Origin: Phycisphaerae bacterium RAS1
Lineage (GTDB): Bacteria; Planctomycetota; Phycisphaerae; UBA1845; Fen-1342
Direction: 5' to 3'
Length of the DNA: 64,000 nt
Assembly: GCA_007859745.1 (NCBI GenBank)
Contig: SMLU01000001.1
Coordinates: forward strand, 1,798,001-1,862,000
The translations under genes were made by a program, and so were the position numbers. Below are positions 1-8,397 of the stretch, in pieces. Positions within the stretch are counted from its first letter, which is position 1, and every line of letters begins with the position of its first letter. A model generated the notes under the pieces. It was not told the origin of the DNA. It worked only from the letters and a program-made list of their open reading frames with translations, and made no database searches.

Positions 1-1
1 C

Positions 2-190
2 TCGAACGTCGTCGCAGTCGCCGAACTCCGGGACCGCAGCACCGGCGCCGCGAACATGACGGACGAGGATGTGATGGAGGACTTCTGTCGGCCGCTGGCC
101 GAGCAGTTCGCAGTGTCACCGGAGGCGATGCGCATTCGGCTAACTGAGCTGGAGCTGTTGACTAAGCTGAGGTCCGCAACACTGTTTTGA
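2..190 (+). pseudogene. C-terminal tail of an ImmA/IrrE-type metallopeptidase (partial)
   Basis: The frame is open from the window edge to a TGA at 188-190. It ends with the segment FAVSPEAMRIRL followed by a short Leu-rich tail, which matches the usual C-terminus of ImmA/IrrE (COG2856) peptidases that cleave phage-type repressors. The HExxH catalytic part would lie outside the window, so integrity cannot be judged. It stops 4 nt before a 5'-truncated terminase fragment, an unusual neighbour pair that suggests a deletion fused two prophage regions. Confidence 0.5.
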
Positions 191-194
191 GGAC

Positions 195-995
195 GTGGTG
201 GCGGCCTGGGCCGCGGGTTTTGACGGCTATGTCGTTGATTACGGCACGGAACCGGGCCAGAAGGAAGCCTATTTCACGCTGCGCGAGCTGCGGCGGACGC
301 TGGCGCGCGCCGCGCCCGGCGCCGGCCCGGAGGGGGCGATCTACGCCGGACTCGAACGGCTGACGGCGGCCCTGATCGGCCGCGACTGGTCGAGCGACGA
401 TGGCGCGGCGCTGACGATTGACAGAGTGCTGATCGACGCGAACTGGGGCGAGACGACCGACCTGGTGAAACGCTTCTGCCGGCAGTGCGCGCATCCGGGC
501 GTGGTGATGCCCTCGCACGGGCGCTTTGTCGGGGCGTCGTCGGTCCCATTCCACGAATACACGCTGCGGCCGGGCGAGAAAGCGGGCGAAAACTGGCGGA
601 TTCCACCGCCCAAGGTCCGCGGAATCGCGCGGCACGTCGCCTTTGACGCGAACTACTGGAAAACGATGGTCCACCGGCGGCTGCGGACGGCGCTGGGCGA
701 CCGCGGCTGTCTGTCGTTGTGGGGAGCGCAGCCCGAGCGGCACCGCATGTTCGCCGAGCACGTGACGGCCGAGACGCCAGTGCGCGTCAGCGGCCGCGGC
801 CGGACGGTCGAGGAATGGAAGCAGCGCCCCGGCGCCGACAATCACCTGTTCGACTGCCTGGTCGGCTGCACGGTCGCGGCGTCGATGGAGGGCATCGCGC
901 TGCGCGAGATCGGAGACGCGCGGCCGCGGAAGCAGCCGCGAAGCTGGGCGGCGCTGCAGCAGGCCGCCCGGCGGCGCAGGGAGGCGCCGGCATGA
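195..995 (+). pseudogene. Phage terminase large subunit, GpA-like, C-terminal fragment
   Basis: The 266-residue product matches the nuclease half of GpA-type terminase large subunits, which cut concatemeric phage DNA during packaging. Visible signs are an early acidic VVDYGTEPG segment, an Asp in IDANWGE, the DANYWKT segment, and DNHLFDCLVG near the end where the last acidic nuclease residues of this family sit. The N-terminal ATPase (Walker A/B) is absent; full proteins are roughly 550-650 residues. The GTG start at 195 lies directly after the ImmA tail, so this is probably a truncated remnant rather than a working packaging enzyme. It overlaps the next gene by 4 nt (ATGA). Confidence 0.6.
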
Positions 996-1183
996 GCAAG
1001 AAGAACGCCAAAACCCCGCCGAGCTGGGGCCGGCCCAACTACGGGCTGGAGTGTCGCGAATGCGGCTGCAAGGAGTTCTTCACTCTGGAAACGCGGCCGA
1101 TCTGGAACGGCCGCATCCGCCGGCGGCGCGAATGCCGGCACTGCGGCAAACGCGTGACGACGCTCGAGGTGCGGGTGAGCTGA
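992..1183 (+). CDS. Small phage-associated zinc-ribbon protein
   Basis: A 63-residue protein starts at an ATG overlapping the terminase stop (ATGA). It has two Cys pairs, C-R-E-C-G-C and C-R-H-C-G-K, separated by about 30 residues, with a basic linker RIRRRR and a VTTLEV ending. This is the layout of the zinc ribbon of NrdR-like or Ogr/Delta-like phage regulators. Role unknown; a transcription or packaging accessory is plausible. The RHS-derived sequence starts only about 12 nt after its stop, so the prophage/RHS junction is immediate. Confidence 0.6.
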   Translation: MSKKNAKTPPSWGRPNYGLECRECGCKEFFTLETRPIWNGRIRRRRECRHCGKRVTTLEVRVS

Positions 1184-1194
1184 AAAGCGAGCCG

Positions 1195-1397
1195 CAGTGC
1201 GGTTACCTCGAACGACACTACCTCGTAGACGAACGTCGAGCCATCCTTCACGCGGCTTTCGCTGATCAGCCGGTCGCGGCGGTCGTAGGCGAAGGTCGTC
1301 ATGTCCGTCGTTGCGGGCGAAACGGCGGCGTCGTACTCGGTCCGCGTGGCGACGGCGTTGTCGAGGTTCCAGGCATGTTCAGGACCGCCCGCACATC
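1195..1397 (-). pseudogene. Truncated RHS core fragment (module C5)
   Basis: On the minus strand the sequence reads WNLDNAVATRTEYDA then TTFAYDRRDRLISESRV, the same YD-repeat segment that opens modules C3 and C4. Homology is lost after about 60 residues, near 1225, where sequence adjoining the prophage zinc-ribbon gene begins. It is the last, amputated cassette of cluster C and has no tip. Confidence 0.7.
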
Positions 1398-1423
1398 GCT
1401 GGGCTTCGAGTACGAAGCCCGGC
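1398..1423 (+). repeat. Inter-cassette hairpin, copy 1
   Basis: An 11-nt arm GCTGGGCTTCG, a 4-nt loop AGTA and the complementary arm (one mismatch in this copy). It lies between the small gene of cassette C4 and the start of RHS fragment C5. The same element occupies the same kind of border at 3582-3607 and 7637-7662. Confidence 0.75.
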
Positions 1424-1441
1424 CTACGCGACTACACGTGT

Positions 1442-2128
1442 CTATTGCGTGTCTCCGCTCAGTCCTCTCGCGATCGCCTGTGTAGCCACCATTCCACCAA
1501 GAATGGTCCCGTTTATCACGCATAGACGAAAGACAGTGCCGCCGGTCGCGGGTAGTGGAAGACCCACGTGCAACGTCGCCAGTGCGTAGATGGCCAGACA
1601 TTCCAACGCGGTCACAACGAGAAAGAGCGCCGCTGCAGAGACCATCACGCGGCGAAGGTGTGGGCTACATTCGGTAATAGCGGTGCTCGCCGACTCGCCA
1701 CACTCGACGCAACGCGGCTCCGTGCGCAACTGCGGGAATCGGCAGTGTCTGCAGAAGCGCACGCGCTCCGTCATGGAGGGCCACACGGCAGTTCTGAGGT
1801 GCGCCTCGAACCTCCGCAATCGAGCTATCGTGTCGCCAAGATCTATCAGTTGTCCCGCCATCCGATAGTTACAGGATATCATTACTATTGTGAATGTATC
1901 CACGGCCTGCACATACACTGTGCCGACCATTCCCCAGGAACGCCAAGTGACCCGTGACCGTACCCGGAGGCTAGTGTCGGTTGCGATAGTCGCGCGCCAA
2001 CCGCACTGCGCAGCCACATGCGCAACGGCTACAATGCCGACTGTGCCGGGGATGCGCCATCCCATTTGAAACTGCGCTCGCATTCGCAAGCCTCGTGACA
2101 CTAATCCTCTGGCCTCGGTGGCTGTCAC
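1442..2128 (-). CDS. Putative immunity protein, membrane, zinc ribbon (cassette C4)
   Basis: A 228-residue protein whose GTG start overlaps the TGA of the RHS module C4 (GTGA), so the two are translationally coupled. Hydrophobic stretches in the N-terminal half and two clear ones near the C-terminus (around VSAAALFLVVTALECL and VINGTILGGMVATQ) flank a central zinc-ribbon-like C-R-H-C...C-V-E-C-G. The position directly after an RHS tip, the small size and the lack of similarity to neighbouring small genes fit an immunity protein. The link rests on gene order alone. Four other membrane proteins in the locus share the ribbon. Confidence 0.5.
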   Translation of the reverse strand: MTATEARGLVSRGLRMRAQFQMGWRIPGTVGIVAVAHVAAQCGWRATIATDTSLRVRSRVTWRSWGMVGTVYVQAVDTFTIVMISCNYRMAGQLIDLGDTIARLRRFEAHLRTAVWPSMTERVRFCRHCRFPQLRTEPRCVECGESASTAITECSPHLRRVMVSAAALFLVVTALECLAIYALATLHVGLPLPATGGTVFRLCVINGTILGGMVATQAIARGLSGDTQ

Positions 2129-3486
2129 CGTGATGGCTGTCGCGGTGGCAGCAGATCAGCAGGGGAGTCGTCCGGAGGGTCAAAGTACTTTAATCCTCCG
2201 CCTCGTCGCTCCACGCAAATGCCCCATTTGGGCTGGACGCGCCGGTAGGCTCGAATGAGCGGGTCGAGGTCTCCATCTTGTGATCCAGCTACCACAAACC
2301 CGATGCAGGTGCCGATTATCACCCAGGGGACTCCGCCCCTGATACCCAGGATCGCACCGCCCGCGCCACCCACACAGCCCTTGTAGACGCTGAAAAGGCC
2401 AGTGGGGTCAACGGCGGTAAGTGACTGAGCGCTCAAATAGAGATAGCAATTAGTACCGCCGAAAAGCCCAATCGGATCCCGCTGTGCAAACCGCCCAATC
2501 CCCGCCTGGTACCAGCGCGCGCCGACGTGCGCCAGCGTAATCGGCGGCAACTCCGTGTTCGCGCCTTGCAAAACCAGCAGATCGGACTCGTAGCCATACC
2601 CGCCGGCGTAGCCGTAGCGCGGGTAGCCCATTGGCAGTGCGCCGCCGACGGTTCCGCCGGCAACCGGCTCGCCGAAGGCCGTGTAGGACACAGCCGCGGG
2701 CGGCTGTGCCACACTTCCAGCCGCATTCGTGCGCAGCATGGTCGAACCGATCAGGTCGCCATGCAGGAACTCGACGCTGTAGGGATCAAGTATCTCTTCT
2801 TCCTCTTGGACGAACGTCTCGCTGGCCGCGGCCGTCCCTGCGGCGGTCAGATACGCCGTCGAGTGCGTCACCGCCGCGCCGGATGACACCGTGTAGTCCA
2901 AATGCGGCGCGTCGCCGATGTAGTCGGTCCAGAGGTCGGAGCCGACGATGCTCCAGTCGTCATTGGGGTCCAACTCACGCATCAGGTAGCGCTGCCGCGG
3001 GCGGTCGAAGCGGAACTCCTTCGCCGCGGTCATATCGAACGACTCCGGCACGACCTCGCCCTGCCCATCGACCTGCCACTGGCTCCACAGCGCAATCCAC
3101 AACGTCGTGTTGCCGTTGTAGAACAGCCCCAGGTCTTTGCGGACCGTCGGCGACGATTCGTCCTTGATCGTGATGTTCGAGCAGGCCCCGCGGTCGTAGT
3201 AGGTGTAATACACCGTCCGCTGCAGCTCCTCGTCGGGGCCGTATTCGCGATAGGACAGCAGCCGGTTGTTGCGCGTCGGGTACGTGAGCTCGTTCTCCGG
3301 GTCGGCGAAGTCCACGTCGTAAGTATAGTCGGTCACGTGCAGGCCGTCCGGCAGTGTCAGGCGTTTCTCCTTCCGGTTGCCCAGGGCGTCGTAGTCGTAC
3401 TCGATCGCGTAGACCGCGGTCGGGCCGTTTCGCACACGGTTTTCTGAGATCAGCCGATGCCGCTGGTCGTAGGCGAACGTCGTCAC
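2125..3486 (-). CDS. RHS/YD-repeat cassette C4 with glycine-rich membrane-type tip
   Basis: The predicted start is a GTG at 3486, but RHS homology continues upstream to about 3580 (WNLDN...), so the start is only nominal. The order is YD repeats (TTFAYDQRHRL, YDYDALGNRK), a region common to C3 and C4, an SYTAFGEPVAGG segment encoded partly by a REP palindrome, then RWYQAGIGRFAQRDPIGL...VDPTGL, the standard RHS core end. The unique tip is about 90 residues and has Gly-rich hydrophobic runs (VGGAGGAILGIRGG, VIIGTCIGFVVAG) before a polar tail. A pore-forming or membrane-active tip is possible. No secretion signal is present. Confidence 0.75.
   Translation of the reverse strand: MTTFAYDQRHRLISENRVRNGPTAVYAIEYDYDALGNRKEKRLTLPDGLHVTDYTYDVDFADPENELTYPTRNNRLLSYREYGPDEELQRTVYYTYYDRGACSNITIKDESSPTVRKDLGLFYNGNTTLWIALWSQWQVDGQGEVVPESFDMTAAKEFRFDRPRQRYLMRELDPNDDWSIVGSDLWTDYIGDAPHLDYTVSSGAAVTHSTAYLTAAGTAAASETFVQEEEEILDPYSVEFLHGDLIGSTMLRTNAAGSVAQPPAAVSYTAFGEPVAGGTVGGALPMGYPRYGYAGGYGYESDLLVLQGANTELPPITLAHVGARWYQAGIGRFAQRDPIGLFGGTNCYLYLSAQSLTAVDPTGLFSVYKGCVGGAGGAILGIRGGVPWVIIGTCIGFVVAGSQDGDLDPLIRAYRRVQPKWGICVERRGGGLKYFDPPDDSPADLLPPRQPSR
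2689..2708 (+). repeat. REP palindrome inside RHS coding sequence (C4)
   Basis: Arms CACAGCCG/CGGCTGTG with loop CGGG. On the minus strand it encodes part of VAQPPAAV. The same palindrome class occurs in modules C3 and B2. Confidence 0.75.
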
Positions 3487-3581
3487 GTCCGTCGTCGCGG
3501 GCGAAACGGTCGCGTCGTACTCCGTCCGCGTGGCGACGGTGTTGTCGAGGTTCCAGGAATACTCAGGACCGCCCGCGCATC

Positions 3582-3607
3582 GCTGGGCTTCGAGTACGAA
3601 GCCCAGC
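3582..3607 (+). repeat. Inter-cassette hairpin, copy 2
   Basis: A perfect 11-nt inverted repeat (GCTGGGCTTCG, loop AGTA) between the small gene of C3 and RHS cassette C4. The flanks (gttgtcgaggttccagg upstream, cgacgcgact downstream) are also shared with copy 1 at 1398. Confidence 0.8.
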
Positions 3608-3615
3608 CGACGCGA

Positions 3616-3966
3616 CTAAGGCAGGCCGAATCGATCCAGTACACGCGCTACCGCCGCTGCGTCATACATTTGTCCGCACTCTGGGCACACGTGATCCCTC
3701 GGAACGCCCTTTCGCCAGTAACCGCACTTCAGACAGATATCTGCGCCCGTTTGTTGCAGCACACTGCGAAGCCGCCTGTGCCATCCCCAGTACAAGGGGA
3801 ACTGTGCCGCTAGACATAGCATGCCGAGTAGAGTACAGTGCCTCTCCCAGGCGGCTGGGCCGTACGCGACGCCTACCAGGCACACGAGGGCAAGTACACC
3901 TCCGACGACCTCGAAAGCTAGCACGATGTTAGCGCCTCGATCGAAGAACGCGTTGTGCTCCCACAT
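3616..3966 (-). CDS. Putative immunity protein, membrane, zinc ribbon (cassette C3)
   Basis: A 116-residue protein begins 33 nt after the stop of RHS C3. Two to three hydrophobic segments (residues about 12-36 and 45-62) are followed by C-L-K-C-G-Y...C-P-E-C-G, a rubredoxin-like zinc ribbon, and a short helix. It sits exactly between an RHS tip and the next core copy. The immunity role is inferred from position and from the shared ribbon with genes at 1442, 14184, 15900 and 18027. Confidence 0.55.
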   Translation of the reverse strand: MWEHNAFFDRGANIVLAFEVVGGVLALVCLVGVAYGPAAWERHCTLLGMLCLAAQFPLYWGWHRRLRSVLQQTGADICLKCGYWRKGVPRDHVCPECGQMYDAAAVARVLDRFGLP

Positions 3967-3999
3967 AACGGATGCTCCAGCTCTCCACCGCTCCGACGA

Positions 4000-5655
4000 T
4001 CACTCAATACGTGGGGTGTTGTAGGTGACTTCCACTTCAGTGCCCACCTTGACATCTGGTGCAGCAAGCCCCGTACCTCCCATTATGATACCGACAACGG
4101 AAATACACCGAGAAAGGCCGAGGGCGAGCGGCGCTGCTGGCCCTGCGAGTGGCGACAAGAATGCCCCGGTGAATCCAATCAAGCTAACTACAAATCCGGC
4201 GAACCTGAGTTCACTGTGCGTATCGAATATGTCATAGTACTTCTTCGTCTGCGAGAGCACCAGCGTGCCGATGTACTGCCCCTCGCTATACAGAGGTATC
4301 CGAACTTCAGTGTGCTCCACTTTCGTAAGAACCCTGTATCTCTTGAGACCATCGAAGTCCACACTATACGACGGATCGTTCGCGACGTAGGCATACGCGT
4401 TCAGTCCATCAGCCAATCCAACCGGATCGCGCTGGACAAACCGGCCGATCCCCGCCTGGTACCAGCGCGCGCCGAGATGTGCCAGCGTGAGTGCTGGTAG
4501 AGTCGTGTCCACGCCTTGCATGACGATCGAGTCGGATTCGTAGCCGTAGTAGCCCGCGTAGCCGTACCGCGAAAAGCCGCTGGGGAGCGCTCCGCCGACA
4601 CTTCCTCCGGCGACCGGCTCGCCGAAAGCGGTGTAGGACACAGCCGAGGGCGGCTGTGCCACACTTCCGGACGAATCCGTCCGCAGTATGGTCGAGCCGA
4701 CCAGGTCGCCGTGGAGGAACTCGACGCTGGCGGGATCATGCTGGACGGCGCTCGTGAAGCTCTCGCGAGCGACCGCTGTGCCGGCGCCAGTCAGATAGGC
4801 AGTCGAATGCGTGACCGCGGCGCCCGACGACACTGTGTAGTCCAAATGCGGCGCGTCGCCAATGTAGTCGGTCCAGACGCCGGAGCCGACAATGGCCCAG
4901 CCGTTGTTGGGGTCGAGGTCGCGCATCAGGTAGCGTTGCCGCGGGCGGTCGAAGCGGAATTCCTTTGCCGCGGTCATTTCGAATGACTGGGGCACGCCCT
5001 GCTCATTGACCTGCCACTGGCTCCACAGCGCGATCCACAGCGTGCCGTTGCCGTTGTAGAACAGACCGAGGTCCTTCCGCACGCTCGGCGACGACTCGTC
5101 CTTGATCGTGATGTTCGAACAAGCGCCGCGGTCGTAGTAGGTATAGTAAACGGTCCGCTGCAGCTCCTCGTCGGGGCCGTATTCGCGATAGGACAGCAGC
5201 CGGTTGTTGCGCGTCGGGTACGTGAGCTCGTTCTCCGGGTCGTCGGAGTCCACATCGTAAGTATAGTCGGTCACGTGCAGGCCGTCCGACAGCGTCAGGC
5301 GTTTCTCCTTTCGGTTGCCCAGGGCGTCGTAGTCGTACTCGATCGCGTAGACCGCGGTCGAGCCGTTTCGCACACGGTTTTCTGAGATCAGCCGATGCCG
5401 CTGGTCGTAGGTAAACGTCGTCACGTCCGTCGTCGCGGGCGAAACGGTCGCGTCGTACTCAGTTCTCGTGGCGACGGTGTTGTCGAGATTCCACGTGTAC
5501 TCGATCCGCGAAAGCACCTGGGCGGCCGCGGATTCATGCCTGAGCTTCAGCAGCCGGTGGGCCGCGTCGTACTCGTAGAAGTACGTCTTGGTGCCGTTGC
5601 TGTTCTCGATCCGCTCCAGCCGGCCGGCGCCGTCGTAGAAATAGGCGGCGCACAC
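4000..5655 (-). CDS. RHS/YD-repeat cassette C3 with hydrophobic tip
   Basis: A 551-residue RHS protein with a GTG at 5655 and no signal peptide. YD repeats start at AAYFYDGAGRLERI and run through the core shared with C4. The conserved end is RWYQAGIGRFVQRDPVGLADGLNAYAYV...VDFDGL. The tip, about 115 residues, has a polar first half (KVEHTEVRIPLYSEGQYIG) and two hydrophobic stretches (about SLIGFTGAFLSPLAGP and SVVGIIMGGTGLA), so it may act at a membrane. The 5' border lies further upstream in the core than in C4, showing that cassettes carry different lengths of core. Confidence 0.75.
   Translation of the reverse strand: MCAAYFYDGAGRLERIENSNGTKTYFYEYDAAHRLLKLRHESAAAQVLSRIEYTWNLDNTVATRTEYDATVSPATTDVTTFTYDQRHRLISENRVRNGSTAVYAIEYDYDALGNRKEKRLTLSDGLHVTDYTYDVDSDDPENELTYPTRNNRLLSYREYGPDEELQRTVYYTYYDRGACSNITIKDESSPSVRKDLGLFYNGNGTLWIALWSQWQVNEQGVPQSFEMTAAKEFRFDRPRQRYLMRDLDPNNGWAIVGSGVWTDYIGDAPHLDYTVSSGAAVTHSTAYLTGAGTAVARESFTSAVQHDPASVEFLHGDLVGSTILRTDSSGSVAQPPSAVSYTAFGEPVAGGSVGGALPSGFSRYGYAGYYGYESDSIVMQGVDTTLPALTLAHLGARWYQAGIGRFVQRDPVGLADGLNAYAYVANDPSYSVDFDGLKRYRVLTKVEHTEVRIPLYSEGQYIGTLVLSQTKKYYDIFDTHSELRFAGFVVSLIGFTGAFLSPLAGPAAPLALGLSRCISVVGIIMGGTGLAAPDVKVGTEVEVTYNTPRIE
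4639..4658 (+). repeat. REP palindrome inside RHS coding sequence (C3)
   Basis: Arms CACAGCCG/CGGCTGTG with loop AGGG, at the same codons as the copy at 2689-2708. It encodes part of VAQPPSAV. Confidence 0.75.
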
Positions 5656-5661
5656 GTCGGC

Positions 5662-6111
5662 CTACGCCAACGTAGCGCAATATGAAAACACGGCTCGACT
5701 TAAGGACTCGCATTCGAATGTCACGTCGCACGGCTCCTGGTCAAAAACGCACCGAATAAGCGCACGGTCAGGCCGTTGGGCATCAAAAGTCGCTGCGACA
5801 ATTGCCGCGCGCAGGATAGCGCCATAAAGTGCGGCAGGCGGCGCAGTCATGGTCCACCAATGTACTGCGCCGTTCTGGTCTGCGCGGCCGTACTCCAGGG
5901 TGACGCTCATCGGAGCGTCGCGCACTTGCAGGCGCACGTGATGCATGCCGTCCACGCGAGCCTGGTGGAGAATTCTGCTCAAAAGCACAATCGCGCCATG
6001 AGGCGCCCTCGCTTCCCGCGCGGCGTCGATAGGAGCAAAACGGGTCTGCGACTGCACATGCAGTACCGGCCCCCGCTCGTCGGTTGTTTTGCGCACTCCG
6101 TACGGTCTCAC
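5662..6111 (-). CDS. Putative immunity protein, soluble (cassette C2)
   Basis: A 149-residue protein with a GTG start 24 nt after the stop of RHS C2. I recognise no domain. The N-terminal half is polar, a middle segment reads MSVTLEYGRADQNGAVHWW, and a helix-like run (AALYGAILRAAIVAA) follows. There is no signal peptide. Its place between tip C2 and core copy C3 is the only functional hint. Confidence 0.45.
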   Translation of the reverse strand: MRPYGVRKTTDERGPVLHVQSQTRFAPIDAAREARAPHGAIVLLSRILHQARVDGMHHVRLQVRDAPMSVTLEYGRADQNGAVHWWTMTAPPAALYGAILRAAIVAATFDAQRPDRALIRCVFDQEPCDVTFECESLSRAVFSYCATLA

Positions 6112-6135
6112 TGTGTGTGCTCCCGCAAAGCCAAC

Positions 6136-7609
6136 TCAGAGGTAACCCATGCCCTGACGCACTTCACGATCAAACGGTCCCGGAAACCAGTCATAGATGA
6201 CTTCACCGATGCGATCTCCGAGCGATCGCCCGGTCCAGCGTTCCGTAAGATAGTCGGCCAAAACGCCGGTTCCATACCCGAGCCCTGCGGCGATGCACAC
6301 CGCTACGGCAGTTGTTCCGACTCCCGGTAATACAGGCTTCCACCACGGCGGCCGAGGAAGCACGGGCGGGCGCACGTTCACTGGAATCCGAATCCGACCA
6401 CCGGGATGAACCGGGTACGGAGTGGGGTTCGTCGGGAGTGGATCGCCTACGTAAATGATCTCGGTTCCGAACGGGTCTGTCTGACTGACAGGATTGGCAC
6501 CTGCATAGAGATAGAGGTTCGCCCCACCAGTGAGTCCAATCGGATCCCGCTGGACAAACCGCCCGACACTCGCCTGATACCACCTGGCCCCAACATGGCT
6601 CAGTGTAATGGGCGCCGTCCCGGGTGCGCCGTCCAGGACGAGCATATCCGACTCATAGCCATACTTGCCGACATACCCATACCTCCCAATCGACCCCGGC
6701 AGCGTCGTGCCGATGCGCCAGTTGCTGGCCTGCGCGTCCCAGACCAGTGGCTCGCCGAAGGCGGTGTAGGCCTGTTGTCCGGTCGGCTCGCCGACAATGT
6801 CGGTGGTCGTGCTGATCGACCCGATCATGTCGGGATTCAAATAGCGCACGCCGTCGATCGTGCCGACCTCGTAGCGGGCCATCAGCCCGTTGTCGGACAG
6901 GTAGCGCATCTTCTCCACCGGCTCGCCGGTCGTCGTGTCGCAGTTCAGATCGTCCGTCACGCTCAGCTCAAAATCACCGTACGGCAGCAGTCCCAGAAGG
7001 TCCGTCCAGCGCTGCGGCTGCTCCGGCAAGACTTCCCACTGCATCGGATCATACGTCCGCACCACCATCTCGCGCGACATGTAGCGTCCGCCGTCGGCGT
7101 CGTAATAGAACTCGCGCCCGCGGCCGCGGGTCTGGTCCTCGCCGGCGTGCGCCAGAATCTCGTAGTCGGTGGGCTGGCCGTTCACGTCGTACTTCCAGCG
7201 GTCCCACAGGACCCGCCAGAGCTGGCCGCTGCTCGTATAAAACAGCGACAGGTCGCGCTGCCACTCGAACTCCGGGCCGACGCCTTCGTCCTTGATGGCG
7301 ACGTTCGAGACGTGGCCCGTGACATACTAAGTATAGCGGACCGTTCGCTTCAGGACTTCCTGCCCCGGCTGGCCCTCGAACTCCTGGTAGGCCAGCAGGC
7401 GGTTATTCAAACTCTGGTTGCCCTCGCCCGTATCCTGGAACGGGGGCGTGACGGCCGGATGGTCGGCGACGTTCGTGTCGTACCAGTAGCGCGTCTCCCG
7501 GCGCGGGTTGGACGCGGCATCTGTGCGCGTCAGGCGATTGCCAAGCGGGTCGTAGGTGTAGGTCAATTCGTTACTCGCGCCGCCGCCGCCGACGCCGTTG
7601 TCGAGGATC
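6136..7609 (-). pseudogene. RHS/YD-repeat cassette C2, interrupted by an in-frame TAG
   Basis: Reading starts near 7609 (AWILDNGV, YTYDPLGNRL) and meets a TAG at 7329-7327 within RTVRYT-stop-YVTGHVSN. The paralogous modules read YTYYDRGACSN here. The same frame then stays open to 6136. The core differs from C3 and C4 in its middle but ends with the same RWYQASVGRFVQRDPIGL...TDPFG boundary. The tip is about 105 residues: a Pro-rich stretch, a probable membrane helix (TTAVAVCIAAGLGYGTGV) and a polar tail ending QGMGYL. A single nonsense change would account for the break. Confidence 0.7.
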
Positions 7610-7636
7610 CAGGCTATTCACCGCCGCTTGCCGATC

Positions 7637-7662
7637 GCTGGGCTTCGAGTACGAAGCCCAGC
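7637..7662 (+). repeat. Inter-cassette hairpin, copy 3
   Basis: A perfect 11-nt inverted repeat with loop AGTA, between the small gene at 7774-8358 and RHS cassette C2. It is the third copy of the cluster C border element. Confidence 0.8.
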
Positions 7663-7773
7663 CTACGCGCTGCTCGCACAGCACTGGCACACTCGCCACC
7701 ACTCATTCCCGACGTCCTCTCCCGAGCGCGCCACAGCCTGCGGACAAGGATGAAGGACAGCAGTGTATTCCCG

Positions 7774-8358
7774 TCATTCCACAAACCGCCGTCTAGATTG
7801 CCAGCCTTTGCACCTGTATGACAGTAGAATAAGGGTCTCGGTGATTGCTCGACACAACCTGCCCAGCACGATAGACGCTCGCCACGTGGACCCACGCCCC
7901 GTGCCACGCATTAGCGCAATCTGAAGTCGTGCACACAGCCGCCGCACTACTTGCGGGCATGGCGTGGGAACGACTTCAGCGTGGCATATGCGGCTCGCCC
8001 GATCCGCGCGAAACACAACGATACCGCTAAACGTCTGCGTTGCCAATGTGGCATAGACAAGCGCTTCTGATCCGCGATGTAATTTCGCCTGCATATGCAG
8101 CACATCAAGAAAGCGCGCAAACGTCATTATGGAACCGCCACTAATCGGTTCCACGAACTGGCCATGTGAATAGCGCCGCGCTGGGTGCGCGAGGATGTGC
8201 GCGACCATGGCTGCGTAAGCCGCATCATCGATGCGTAGTGCGCGCGCCGTCCGACTTACGAGAGACATCGCAAAGCGGAGTCGTATCTGCACGGCCCATT
8301 CGCGCTCACTCTCAGCGACATGTTCGTGCATACAAAGCTCCGAGCCGTGTCCTATCAC
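7774..8358 (-). CDS. Putative immunity or orphan small protein (cassette C1)
   Basis: 194 residues from GTG at 8358; an ATG at 8331 gives MHEHVAESE and may be the true start. No recognised domain. It appears soluble and mostly helical, with GSIMTFARFLDVLHMQAKL near the middle and a basic C-terminus. It follows the stop of RHS C1 by about 40 nt and precedes hairpin copy 3, the same position as the other small genes of cluster C. Confidence 0.4.
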   Translation of the reverse strand: MIGHGSELCMHEHVAESEREWAVQIRLRFAMSLVSRTARALRIDDAAYAAMVAHILAHPARRYSHGQFVEPISGGSIMTFARFLDVLHMQAKLHRGSEALVYATLATQTFSGIVVFRADRASRICHAEVVPTPCPQVVRRLCARLQIALMRGTGRGSTWRASIVLGRLCRAITETLILLSYRCKGWQSRRRFVE

Positions 8359-8397
8359 CGCTCCCGCGCGGTTTTCGGACTTAGCGGTTAGGCCTGC

